A DNA stretch of 64,000 bases. Origin: Nyssa sinensis (taxonomy: Eukaryota; Streptophyta; Magnoliopsida; Cornales; Nyssaceae). The notes under the pieces are model-generated. The model saw only the letters and a list, made by a program, of their open reading frames with translations. It ran no database searches and was not told the DNA's origin. The first letter of the stretch is position 1. Every line of letters starts with the position of its first letter. The stretch is from positions 16,805,950 through 16,869,949 of the forward strand of contig CM018052.1 in the NCBI GenBank assembly GCA_008638375.1. Reading direction: 5' to 3'. Both the position numbers and the translations under genes were made by a program. Positions 49,332-61,300 of this stretch are shown in pieces.

Positions 49332-50348
49332 TGTGGGTGGTAGAGATGGCCTACGGAAAGTTTGAAGGTAAAAGAAATAATAGAGGTCTTACGAAGTTTG
49401 TGAGAAGATTATGTAGATGTATTAAAGAGTAGTAAGTACACTATTAATAGCTTTGGAAGGTGAGGTGGTTCTGGGAAAAAAGCATGAGCCAACCAGAAAA
49501 ATGGGATTCTAGGAAAGAAATGGAAAAAACTAAATCTTTCTCAACTCATGTACATTGAATGCCAATGAAATAAAGAAGGAATTCAGAATACCCCTTCCTA
49601 AGATATTAATGACAACCTTTTAATAGGAGTCCAAAACTATTAATCGTTTGTCTCTTGTTGATAACTTTTGTGTTTTTTATCTTAGGAATCCTTTCCTTTT
49701 ATTTATAGTCAAAGATACATGTACCAAGGGTATTGACTTTAGGATGGAAAAGGTTTTCCTTCTACCACATGTACTCTCTTTTTGGCTAATAAGACAAGTG
49801 TTGATTCGTGCAGGTCACTACTTTTGGCCATAATTAATGGTCATAATCCCATGTCTCTAGGTCAGACCAAGATACTATTTCCTTAAATTTGGAGTGGGCT
49901 TCCTCATTTAACGCAACGTACTTTGGAGAATCTTTATGCCTAAGTCACCACGCCACAAAACCCTGAGTGTCTTGAGTAAGGTCCATAGCATAGTGATTGT
50001 ACTATAAAAGTGCACCATACTCTAAGAGTCTCTCGAGACTTGTTCCTAAGTCTTTTAGGCATCCTAGTTGAAAAAGGGTTATTCATGGAGCTCAGCGCGG
50101 AACTCTTGATCGATGAAGTTTCTCAAAGAATTTTATGCTTGGTACAACTTTTGTAGTACAACTGCCATTGTGGAATGTGGATTGTTATAGTTCGAGGATA
50201 TCATTTTAAATTCTGCCTATGGATTAAGACTAAGTCTTTCCATATAGCTTCTTTCTTGTGTGTGCTCATCTAGGAGTGTGGTGCTAGTCTCGTGGAGCTC
50301 TTGTCCTCAAGTGCAACTTTCGAGGACTCTCCTTGTTGGAGTGCCACA
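49332..50348 (-). repeat. 5' LTR of the remnant
   Basis: Bordered by the PBS on one side. The termini TGTGG...CCACA are mirror images, which sets the outer border at 50348. 1017 bp, no gene. No second LTR to compare. Confidence 0.65.
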
Positions 50349-51423
50349 TGGAATCTCATAGAATATCATGATTTTCACTATCTACATATGTCAAACTATT
50401 TTGAACTCACTTTGAAACTAGACTAATTCATACAATGCAAGGAATTAATCAGATATATTTTTCAATGGATCTGGTACACCACGTGGTAATGTGCCCTTCA
50501 AATGGCACTCTGCCATATATACTATGTCCTAAAATAGGTGGGTCATATCACACACAACATAATATCATTAAGAAGACACATTTTCATGTCACTGTACCAG
50601 TCTCATCCAAAAAAATTTCCTCTAATGAAATGAAAATATTGATCATTTTTTAAAATATTAGTGTTTATTTGGTAATACATTTTAGGATAAATTATATTGA
50701 CTTCCCCTAAGGTTAGATTATATTACACACGGCTTTCCTATGATTTGAAAAATTACACTGAGCTACCTTCAAGTTTATGTTACATGAAAATTTTCTCCTT
50801 CTATTTATCAACCGTCAGTTGATCAATAAAAGAAAGGGCTGACATCAGTTTGACATAAACGAAAGGGCTAACATCAGTTTGATTTTTTTGAGTAGGACAA
50901 TTTTATTCTCTCTTATAAGCGACTTTTGTTTATATCTGTCTCTATTATACATTTGTTTTTTTTTTCTAAATTATTATGATTACAAGTGATTTTCCTTTAA
51001 AGTTTTGGTTCACATCAAATGGTTTTGCATTATTTTCTCATTCAAATTTACTATTTTTTCTCTTGAATCCTTACCATTGCATTCAGATTCATTTATTTGA
51101 TTTTGGCTTGCATATTTGATAAACACGGGTAATCCCGATTTTGTACTTGAAATCCCCAATTGGGTGATCAAACAAAAGATCAAATATATACTTTAAATCT
51201 TAACATTCCATGAATGACGTGTTCTAATTCAGTTTTGGGCACCCCAAATGATGGACGATCACAATTTTAATTTAGCTGCAAATCAAGCTTTCGATATAGG
51301 GTTTTGTGCTTATAGGATAGTCTCTCTACATTATACATTTTGAAACTTCATTGTAAAATTAGTTCTCCTAGGGTATATTTGTTACAATCAATGATTATTT
51401 ATATATTTATATATATATATTAT
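50349..51423. other. AT-rich spacer, no gene seen
   Basis: Low-complexity AT-rich DNA with a short imperfect direct repeat (AAAGGGCT.ACATCAGTTTGA, 50829-50882). No recognisable domain on either strand. Confidence 0.65.
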
Positions 51424-51976
51424 TGCTGCACTTTTTGACTCGTCAAGGCTCTATTCTCCGCTAGCACGAAACCTGGGAAGAAATGGAGTTAGAATGCCGC
51501 CGGGAATGGCTCCGATAGTAGCCACTCCGAAGATTAAGTTAGAGAGAGTTAAAGTAAAACTCAAATTAATAATTCAAGAGGAGATCCCTTTGAACGTACC
51601 TCAAGGGTTATATTTATAGGCTAATTGCCTGTCAAAGTTGGTAAGAGTTGGTGCTGTCAAGGCATGGGTTCACTGTTATCTGACGGTGGCAATCTTATTA
51701 TGACCACCTATCTTACTGTTCCGCAGGGCTACCTACCTCACTGACTGTTGCACGTCGTCGTCTGTCCCATCATTCCGAGGTCAGTAGGACAAAATGATGA
51801 CGACGACCTGTTCGGTAGTCTGATATATTGATAAAGAGATCGGTATCCCGAGAATCAATGTCCCCAAGCTTGCTAGTCCGACGTCAGGTCGGTATATCTA
51901 ATTACTTTATGTCCTGCATACAACAAAGCTAGACACGTGTCAGATTCTGGTTGGTTAGCATATTTTTGGCGTATCA
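51424..51976 (-). repeat. Element E 3' LTR
   Basis: On the minus strand it starts TGATACGCC and ends AAAAAGTGCAGCA, 553 bp, like the element D LTR in length and ends. The TATA box TATAAATA lies at 51618-51611. Confidence 0.85.
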
Positions 51977-51995
51977 GCTACTCCCCCCCGAGCCT
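51977..51995 (-). other. Element E polypurine tract
   Basis: AAGGCTCGGGGGGGAGTAGC on the minus strand, adjoining the LTR. Confidence 0.85.
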
Positions 51996-52199
51996 TAGTT
52001 CTAAGAACGTGTACAGAACTCAGGCTAGGGTTCTCGAAGGGTTACGCATACAGTAATGAATGCATCATTTCGTATTTTGAGGGGACAAAAGTCGCACTGG
52101 TATAATTACTATGCGTCTTATCGTTTGGGTAATCGAGGCTATTTATTATTCAACTGTCATTCAGTTTTTGAGGCATTAAATGACGTCTCTACCGCATAT

Positions 52200-52207
52200 T
52201 ATAAATA
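52200..52207 (+). promoter_or_regulatory. TATA box of the element E accessory gene
   Basis: TATAAATA followed by GTGGGGGTGGCC, about 200 bp before the ATG at 52403 and inside the element, not the LTR. Matches the TATA position in element D. Confidence 0.65.
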
Positions 52208-52402
52208 GTGGGGGTGGCCATTTGATATCTTTTTACACTTTTCAAACGTTTTCAAGGTATTCACGAGCGCCTTTCGGTACCCCAGTGCAATTTTCGGCCA
52301 CCGTCACCTAAGTTCCCTTCTGGTAATTTCTCATCCATTTTTTTTACCTTCTCCTTCTTCGTCCTTTTCTACATATTTTTCTCCATTTATTGTTTGTCGG
52401 CC

Positions 52403-54352
52403 ATGTCGGACTTTGATATCCATTGCGATAGTATGGAGGTTAGGGTAGATACAGAAATGGGCAGTGACAGTGGTCCTTCCTCTTCTTCTTCTTCTTCTTT
52501 TTCTTCTTCTAAGTCTAACCCAAGGTCCAGTGATGGGGTGGCCGGTACATCTGGCTGATCCCAGAGAGAAGAGGGGGAAAGTGCTATGACCAAGGGGGTC
52601 CTAAAAGCCCTCTAGAAACAATACATGTTCCCAAAGAATGTTACTTGTAGGGTTCCTAGGTATTCTAATCGTCCTTCCGACGTAGAGCGAGGGAAAATCT
52701 ATGCCTATCTCGAATGGTTCGAGATAGGCGTTCAATTCCTCTCCATCCCCTCCTGAACGAATTCTTCACATGGTATAATATTTGCCCTGCCGAGCTGAAT
52801 ATAAATAGCTAGAGGCAGCTTATGGCCTTATTAGTTTTAAGCCATAAGAATGGGGTCCAGGTAGATCTGGACCTCATCCGGAGTGAGATGGACATGAAGT
52901 ACCTTAGCTCGGAGGGGCTTTATTAAATGTCCTTTGACCAGAGGTTCAGACCTCTGACTTCAGTACCCACTTCCAACAAGATATGGAAGAAGTGGTATTT
53001 CTTTGTTGGGGGAGGTTGGGAGCGTGAAGACTTTGAGAACCAGCTGAGTCTATTTCCTTGGCATACCGGTCCAAAAGGTGAGTCCTCAGATCTGTATATG
53101 GTAGTCTTTCTTTATTCTTTTTCCTACTCTGGTTACGTTATCTCCTTCTATTTTGTATACCATTTTGCAAATAAGAAATCTTGAAGGAGGTCGACCTTCA
53201 CTCCTGAGCTCCAGAAGAGATATCGGCGTTTATTGCAGCCCATCCACCGTCCTCATTATCAGATCTTGTCTCCAGAGAACCTGATGGAGGCAAATCTAAC
53301 ACAGAACGAGGCTACCGCGATAAAGAAGTCGCTGCTAGCTGGATATGTTTCGGGCACCAAGAAGAAGGTTGGGGGCCCGTCTTCTTTAACAGCTGCCCCT
53401 TCAGCTCAAAAAAAGAGGAGGACGGTAACCAGGGCCTCTCTAACTACCGAGACCTCCCAACTTTTTGAGGCTTCCTAAACCGCCGAGGCTTCACAGCTTG
53501 CCGAGGCAGGCACTGCTCATGCTGCACAGGCCTCTGCCCCTTCCCGTCTGGATTCTCCCTAAGAGGGACCGAACCTTGTCCATTTTAATTTGACTAACGC
53601 ATCCTCGGGGTCAGAGGCCGCGAAGTTGGCTTTCAAGACGTCTCTCTCCTTGTCCTTTTCGAGTTAAGAGCTCGCGCAGATCATTGTCGACCTTATGCTG
53701 GGTCACGCTAGGGTAAGAATTCATTGTAAAAAGATTTTTGTCGTCACTTATTTGTTTCATTTTTACTGACTCCTTTGTTCATCGTTTGCAGGCTGTTCAG
53801 GTGATGGCCACCCTTATGGACCGTCTTGACCACTCAGAAAGGGTTAACAACCTTCAGGCTAAACTAAAGGCAGCCCATTCTGACCTTACGACTGCCCGCT
53901 CCGAGCTGCAGGCATCCTGAGATGCTACGAGTTCCCTAGAGGCTAAATGCGAAGACCTTAAAGGGCAATATATAGAAGCAAGGCAAGGAATGGATTCCAT
54001 GCTCGTTCAGAGGAACAAGTTTTGCCAAAATTTGGACATACTGGTGAAAAAATTTAAGGCAGTTGAGGCAACAGACGCTCAGAAGATAGAAAACGCCCGA
54101 GCAGCTGCCAAGGCAGAATTGATGGGTCTAGTCAACTCAATGGGGAAAGAGTTTATGGATACCGATTATTTCCTCTTCAGGAAGAGGGTCCAGAAGCTCT
54201 ACCCTGATTTGGACTTATCGGGGGTGGACGATGTGGAAATGGAAGATTCAAATCCAACTTCTCCTGAGCTAGATCCAGTCCAGCCGGCTGGGGGTGCTGT
54301 CATTGAAGACGCAGTGCCCATTTCTTCCGTTCCCCCAACTAATCCAAATTAG
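52403..54352 (+). pseudogene. Element E accessory gene, three exons, opposite to pol
   Basis: Exon 1 (52403-53077): ATG, serine run, then the PF04195-like block (AYLEWFEIGVQFL, WKKWYFFVGGGWE) with a frameshift and stops. Intron 1 is 53078-53170 (GTGAGT start; the acceptor reads GCAA instead of GCAG). Exon 2 (53171-53712): joins in frame to RRSTFTPELQKRY, then a basic patch AQKKRRTVTRA that could be a nuclear signal. Intron 2 is 53713-53791 (GTAAGA, branch-like TACTGAC, TTTGCAG). Exon 3: heptad-rich, ending YPDLDLSGVDDVEMED and TAG at 54350. Same exon plan as in A and D. Confidence 0.82.
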
Positions 54353-54904
54353 ACTGTAATGTCTTTACTTTTTCGTTGTAATTTTCTTTCTTCTTAGGTT
54401 TTCATTAATAGAAGTATTTGTTCTGTTATTGCTTTGTATGGACCTGAAGTTCTTGCATTTTAACCAACCCAATTAATCATATTTCAGACCTAAATGAATT
54501 TTCCCTCAGTAGGGGATCCAGAAGTAAAATACTTGGCTAATAAACTAGTAACTTGACAAAACTTCAAACCTGACGATTGGCAATTACTCAGATCTGAAAT
54601 CATTGTCCTTCATCAGGATCCAAGAATAAAACTCTTTAGAGAACTGCTCCATAGGTGAAGTACTCGTAACAAAACAAGCTGCTTAATGAAAGTCAGTTCC
54701 GATAAGTAATGAGAATTCAAACCTCGAAGCATTATCCCCGAGCCGAGGATCCAGAGGTGAAACACTTGTAACAAAACAATTTACTTAATAAAGTTTAAAC
54801 CTGATATATTTGAGACCTTGATGTTTGCTATGGGATCCCGTAGTAAAATACTTGTGTAATTAAGATGACGAATGATACTCCAGACCTGGTATACTTGAAA
54901 CCAC
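54353..54904. other. Non-coding 3' region of element E
   Basis: Sequence downstream of the accessory gene with repeated phrases (GGATCCAGAAGTAAAAYACTTG and variants). No gene seen. Confidence 0.6.
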
Positions 54905-55232
54905 GTTGGTAAATGGACCTGGTCTAGAGACCAGTGCATTGACTTGAGACCATGCCTACAACACTCTTGCTCATAGGGGCCTTCTTAGAGGGACCAGGTC
55001 TGGGGACCTGTGCATTGAGACCATGCCTACAGCAATCTTACTCGTAGGGGCCTTTTTAAAAGGACCAGGTCTGGGGACCTGTGCATTAAGACCATGCCTA
55101 CAGCAGTTTTACTCGTAAGGGCCTTTTTAAATGGACCAGGTCTGGGGACCTGTGCATTGAGACCATGCCTACAGCACTCTTGCTTGTAGGGGCCTTTTTA
55201 AACGGACCAAGTCTGGGGACCTGTGCATTGAA
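54905..55232. repeat. 71-bp tandem array (element E)
   Basis: About 4.6 copies at an exact 71-bp spacing (GGACCAGG at 54991, 55062, 55133, with the diverged GGACCAAG at 55204). Each unit has CAGGTC and GACCTG arms 4 bp apart. Equivalent in position to the arrays of A and D. Confidence 0.95.
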
Positions 55233-55261
55233 TTGAATACTTTTCAAAATGGGGAGAAGCT

Positions 55262-56290
55262 TTATTGATAATATTTTCTAAGGTGCTCAACATTCCAGGG
55301 CCTAGGAACTGGCTTACCAAACATATCTTCTAACCAATAGGTCATAGGCCTGACAATTTTGACAATTTTATAGGGCCCCTCCCAATTCGAGGATAGTTTT
55401 CACATGGTGGGATCCTTGGTATTAAGGAAGACCCTCCTCAGGACCAGGTCGCCGAGCTGGAAGGCTACAGGTTTCGCCCTCTGATTAAAGCCCATGGCTA
55501 TCCTTCGTCGATATTCCTCAGCTCTGATTCATGTCTACTTTATCTTTTCCTCCAACAGGTCGAGATTCTCTACCAGTTAGAGATCGTTAGTTTCTCGGTC
55601 AAAGGCTTCCTTCCTTAATGTGGGCATGCCGATCTCGACAAGAATGACTGCCTCAGTACCGTATACGAGTGAAAACGCCGTTTCGGCGGTTGACGTCTTC
55701 CTTGTGGTTCGGTATGCCCAGAGCACTCCTGGGAGTTCTTCAACCCATGTTCCTTTGGCCTGTTCCAACCTCTTTTTGAGGGCCTCAAGGATCGTCTGGT
55801 TGGTGACCTCGGCTTGCCCGTTTGCCTGGGGGTGCCCTGGTGAGGAAAAGTGATGGCTAATATACAGGTCGCTATAGAATTTCATGAATACCTTTCCAAC
55901 GAATTGAGTGCCGTTGTCAGAGATGATAACACGGGGCACACCAAACTTGCATACTATGTTCTTCCACGTGAAATTCCTTACCTCTGCCTTCGTGATATGA
56001 TTTAGGGGTTCTGCCTTTGCCTGCTTGGAAAAATAATCAATGGCGACTAGCAAATACCTCATGTTCTGGAGGGCCTTTGGCAGTGGTCCCACAATGTCCA
56101 TCCCCCATTGAGCAAAGGGCCATGGACTGGTAATTGAGGTGAGCTCGTGGCGTGGCTGATGCTGGTACGAGGCAAAGTGTTGGCATTTATCGCACCTTTT
56201 CACGTATCCTTTGGTATGCTTGAGCATGCCAGGCCAATAGTAGCCATGAGTCAGAGCTCAATGGGCGATTGTTCTGCCGACATTGTGATT
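55262..56290 (-). pseudogene. Element E integrase
   Basis: Zinc region with HEGICGNHN and KRCDKCQHF, interrupted by one TAG (56258). The catalytic core is intact: Asp in AIDYFSKQAKAEPL, Asp in ISDNGTQF, Glu in GQAEVTNQ. A stop and indel follow at about 55577; the C-terminal domain (NWEGPYKIVKIVRP, LRKYYQ) ends with TAA at 55264-55262. Few lesions separate it from an open frame. Confidence 0.9.
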
Positions 56291-57427
56291 TCCACATATC
56301 CCTTCATGAATTTCAGCCAAGATGTATTCAAACTCTTCTGGGGATAGGCATCTAAGGAAAGGCTGGGAATATGACATACGGTAGAGCTTCTCATTTACAA
56401 TAAGGTACCGTGCTGCTCTGATCCGTATATTTTGAGCCTGGTTTTTGTCCTCTGCAAGTTGTCCGTCTTTTAAGTACTGGAGGATCAGAGTTCTCCAATC
56501 CTCACTTTGCTTTGTTAAGTGGGCAAACTGATCATCCTCGATACTTGGCCCGTTTTGGCAAGAGATACTGACTTCGGAGTCCCCGTCTGGTTTGAGGTGA
56601 GAGGTCATGTTTGCCAAGGTGTCGGCTTGGGCATTCTGACTTCTGTCGACTTTATAGATGGTGAAGTCCGAGAATAATTTCTTTAATGAGTTCACTAATT
56701 CTGTATATCTGATCATTCTATCGTCTTTGGCTGTGAACTCGCCCAAGACTTGGCCCACCACCAGTTGGGAATCAAAGAACGCTTCGAGGCTCCGAGCTTC
56801 GCATTCTAGGGCTAGTCTCATGCTAAGGATCAGTGCCTCATATTCAGCTTCATTGTTTAAGGCTCTAAACTTCAAGGTGACCACTTTCTCTATTGCGATC
56901 CTTTTTGGAGATCAAAGTATAATGTCGACTCCGGAGCCTTTGTCAGTAGAGGAGCCATCAACGTGAAGCTGCCACGCAGCTGTGCCCGTATTTACCCCGG
57001 CATCTCCCTACAGAGCTGGAGTAAATTCTGACACGAAATCAACCAGAGCTTGGGCTTTGATGAAGGTTCTGGACACGTATGATATATAAAATTCCCCTAG
57101 TTCCACAGACCATTTTACTAACCGTCCCGAGGTGTCTAGTTTGTGCAAAACTGCCTTCAAGGGGTAGGACGTTGGGATCACCATCGAGTGGGCCTGGAAA
57201 TAAGGTCGGAGCTTTCGAGCAGATATTATCAAGACAAATGCCAACTTTTCAACCTCGGGATATCTTTTCTCAAAGCCTAGGAGTGCCTTGCTAACATAAA
57301 ATATTGGCTTCTGAATCCTCCTTTCTTCTCGGATAAGCGCCAAGCTCATCGCGTTTTCTGATACTACGAGGTATAAAAAGAGTTTTTCCCCCTGTACCGA
57401 TTTGGATAAGAGCTCTAGGGATGCCAT
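56291..57427 (-). pseudogene. Element E RNase H and archaeal-type RNase H
   Basis: 57427-57008: first RNase H-like domain ([20 protein letters not shown]). A TAG at 57008 and another stop at about 56910 precede and interrupt the archaeal-type domain, whose acidic residues are all present (HVDGSS, NNEAEYEALILSMRLALE, FDSQLV). A linker, DNRS.NAQADTLANM-like, leads to integrase. Confidence 0.87.
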
Positions 57428-58395
57428 ATATCGTTTGAGTTCTTAGAAGGCCTTATCGCATTTAGGGGTCCATTCAAGGGCCTTGTTCCCTCTCAAAGCT
57501 TTAAAGAACTTGAGGCAGCGATTGGTGGACCTGGAAATGAATCTGTTCAAAGCTGCGATCCTGCCGTTTAGCGTTTGGACTTCTTTTCTAGACCTCGGTG
57601 GCTCCAGTTCTATCAATGCTTTAATCTATGAGGGGTCTGCCTCTATCCCCCTTTGCGAAATCAAGAAGCCGAGAAATTTCCCCTTACTGACCCCAAAGGT
57701 GCACTTTGAGAGATTCAACTTCACTTTGTGCCGCTTTAATATGTCGAAAGTCTACCTCAAATGCTGAATGTGCTCACCCTTCTTCTGGCTTTTGACCAGC
57801 ATATCGTCTATATAGATCTCCATCATATTACCGATCAGGTGTTTGAACATTTTGTTGACTAACCGCTGATACGTAGCTCCGGCATTAAGTTTGCCTCAAA
57901 TGCTGAATGTGCTCACCCTTCTTCTGGCTTTTGACCAGCATATCGTCTATATAGATCTCCATCGTATTACCGATCAGGTGTTTGAACATTTTGTTGACCA
58001 ACCGCTGATACGTAGCTCCGGCATTCTTCAGCCCAAATGGCATCACCCTATAACAGTAGAAACCTCGTTCGGAGATGAAAGACGTCTTTTCCTGGTCAAG
58101 AGGGTACATCTGGATCTGGTTGTATCCGAAGTATGCGTCCATGAAACGCATTAGCTCGTGACTTGCTGTTGCGTCAACCAGTTGGTCAATTCTTATGAGA
58201 GGAAAGCTTTCCTTGGGGCAGGCTTTATTGAGGTCGGTATAGTCGACACAAACTCGCCATTTACCCTTTTTTTTCTTAACCAGGACGGTGTTGGCGAGCC
58301 ATTCTGGATAGAATACCTCTCTGATCATCTTTGCATCCAGAAGCCTTTGGACTTCATCATTGATGACCTTGTGTCTCTCGGGGGTAAAAGTTCTT
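57428..58395 (-). pseudogene. Element E reverse transcriptase, main part
   Basis: From the B5 junction (58395) it reads TFTPERHKVINDEVQRLLDA, then WRVCVDYTDLNKACPKESFP, then YIDDMLVKS, the intact polymerase motif. A 132-bp duplication at 57755-58025 with a 7-bp filler shifts the frame by one. The thumb (NGRIAALNRFIS) follows in another frame. The N-terminal part of RT lies beyond B5 at 62640-62400. Confidence 0.88.
57755..58025. repeat. 132-bp direct duplication with 7-bp filler in RT
   Basis: 57755-57886 and 57894-58025 are nearly identical (two single-base differences seen). The spacer AAGTTTG is not part of either copy. The 139-bp offset is not a multiple of three. Confidence 0.93.
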
Positions 58396-61300
58396 TGTAA
58401 CACCTTGACCCAAAATATCGGGTAATATGGCACGCACTACAAGATTGTAAACAGTAGTTTAAAAATTAACTACGAAAAGACCAAGAGTAGAGAAATATAC
58501 CAAAATATATATTTCCAATTTCATGATTATGTTATGTGTCACAAGTATATATGCATATTAATATACATAAAATTATATATGTATAATTACACAGGCAAAT
58601 ACACACATTGAGTGTGTATTGTGAGTATATATATAACCAAATATATATATATATACATGAAAAATTATATATATATATACACATGAACAATTATATATAT
58701 AATTATAATTATAAAAGGTGTGTGTGTGTGTGCAGAATTGTGAAAGTGTGTGGGAAGAGTGTCGGTTGAGTGTGTGTGTGTGTGTGTGTGTGCGTTTACA
58801 TGTGTGTTAGTTTGTGTAAATATATAATATACATATAAATCACAAATATCAACCAAGGAATTAAATGGAAAGCTGCTCAGCCGAAATGAAAAAGTAAGAA
58901 GTAATTGGAGCAGTGAAGAGGTCAATGAAAGGGGCGGTGAGGTGATAGAGAGAGAGAGAGAGAGAGAGAGGATGGTGGAACTGCTTAAAAATAGGTGCAT
59001 GCACTGCATGCTTAAAGCTTAAGGAAAAAGCAGAAAAGAAAAGGAGCAAGGCGTTAAAAGGAAGAGGAAAGAAAGGATTCAGAAGTGGAGGAAGTGAAGA
59101 ACAGAAGGGAAACCATGAGTTAACTTTAAACAGGTGAGTGAGTTTACATTCTATTTTATGAAATTTAAAGCATGAATGATAGATTAAAATAGATAGCCTA
59201 GAAGAGCATGAAAAATGTAAAAATTTACAAAAATAATTATGGAAAAAGGTTTAGAATTGAACGAGAACAAAGTAGTTGTAGGTTGAGAATGATAATCGGG
59301 TTTGTGAAATTTTATGATTAAAACCTTGATAAATCAATGAGGAACTGATCCTCAATGATGCATGAGAGGATTTGTGAAGAAAAGAGGTAAAAACAGTGGA
59401 GAACTATGCACAAATTAAGAAAATATAGTCGACTGGAGTTTTTAAAAACTCCATATTCGTAGAGTTTAAAAGAGATTTGAGGAAAACCAAGTGTGGGGCT
59501 ATGATCTAGAAGGAAAAAGGAAGAAATTGGCATTTGAAATAGGTTGAAAATCAACCAGAAAAAGGTCGCCGTCGCCGGAGAAGGCGACGGAACCCTACCA
59601 GACCCTCGCCTGAAAAACGAGGGTGATGATGAACAGTAACTGGGGTGCGACGTCGTTTGGCCTTAAGAAAAACCAATACTGCGTCGTTTTATTGCAACTG
59701 TTTTAAAATTAAAACCCTAATTGGGCCTGTTTGGCTACATGTCTTGGGCCCAAATTAAATAACTAGTACGAGAATAGGATATCCTATCCCGGTTTTAGGG
59801 CCTTATACGCTGTTTGGGTCAAGAAAAATCATAAAAAAATAAGGGGCCGCAGCCCCTATGACTCGAACACGAAACCCCTCAAACCCAACCCCCCTTCTTT
59901 ACCATTTGGATAGGACAATCTCATGTCCTCTTAAGTCCCACAAATATATATATATATATATATATATTATACATAAATGATATTAAATAAAATAAAACTA
60001 ATTAATTAAATTAAATAATGAAGAAATGGTCTGATGTCCAAATTAAACAAGTTATTAGTGTATTTTTACTATCTTGGACCTTCTGAGACCAATGGTGAGG
60101 TCCGTGTCGCGAGATAGAACCCCAAAAAATAAAGACACGTAAAAATGTAAAATGACCAAATTACCCCTAGTGCCCATAAGGCCAAATGAAAGTCCAAGAG
60201 AGTCTAAATTGACTTTCTTCGATATTCCGGACTCAATGATAGAGTCTATTTGACCAAAAGAGGTACTTATAATAAAGAGATATAAAATTTGATGAATAGC
60301 ATAAATTCATGTAACTGTAAACTAGAACGTTATTCGATGTTCTGGGCTAAATAGTGGGGTCCGTATTTTGAAATAAAGTATGAAAAGACATGACACGTGA
60401 ACATGTGAAATAATAAAATCAAAATTAAAATTAATGGAGCTACCAGAAGAGTATAAATTAAAATGAAGTTTAAATTCCTAACGCGTTAAATTGTGTCTTA
60501 GGTTAAGGCTCGAATAACCATCATAGATAAGACCCAAGAAACCTTCATGGATAAGTTGATATGGGAGAGTAAAGTGATAAAGAGGAAGATAAATATCGCC
60601 AAGAGTTGTCAGATTCTCTCTATTAGTCCTTTTATGTACAAAGCCCCTATTGTCCCAATAGGATGATTAATGAAAGAAGCAGCAGCAAGGAAACTTGCTG
60701 AAGAAGCATTGAAAAATGAGGAAGAAAGGGAAAATATAGAAACGCTTAAGGACATGATTCGAAGGTAATATCGAATTGCCATTAAGACACATAAAGTAAA
60801 TAGATATGTAATACAGCTTTAAATCATTATGAGTTAGTTAAATCCTGGATAATAAAACCTATCATAGAACTAGGTTTACGCAGTCTAAGAATAGATTAAG
60901 ATCACAAGTTGATTCAAATACATGTGAAATTTATGAAATTTTCATAAATTATTTTAGGTTGAATAAAGGCAAAGGGAAGGCACAACAGTACCGTCAACCC
61001 CGAGGCGAATGTGAGTAACCCTGTATTTAAAATTGAGATTTAACTCCATAAATTTGAAGAGGTTTTAAGTTCAAAATATCTGAAGTATTTGAATATCAAA
61101 TTCAGTATTACATGTTTCTGTTTTAAAATATACTGTTCTTATAAACCCTATTGTGACGTGCTCAGTGAATGATTTCTACTACAGTTTTCCTTAAAATATG
61201 TTCAGCATGTCTAAGTTAAAATGCCAAATCTCTTTAAATATTCTGAATTTGCATATTCCAAGTATTTGAAGATTTTATCATGAAGTCATGAACATTATGT

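Larger units (their letters stand above)
46150..50348 (-). mobile_element. Gypsy-type LTR retrotransposon remnant, 5' part only
   Basis: On the minus strand: LTR (50348-49332), primer binding site, gag and protease, then loss of everything downstream. The left limit near 46150 is where the neighbouring LTR ends. Different family from elements A, D and E by its protease (GGAS rather than DTGSS) and PBS. Confidence 0.75.

Noticed and set aside
55577..56227. Element E integrase as a functional host-adopted gene
   Set aside because: The triad is intact but the flanking frame has stops and shifts, and it keeps its place inside a decayed element.
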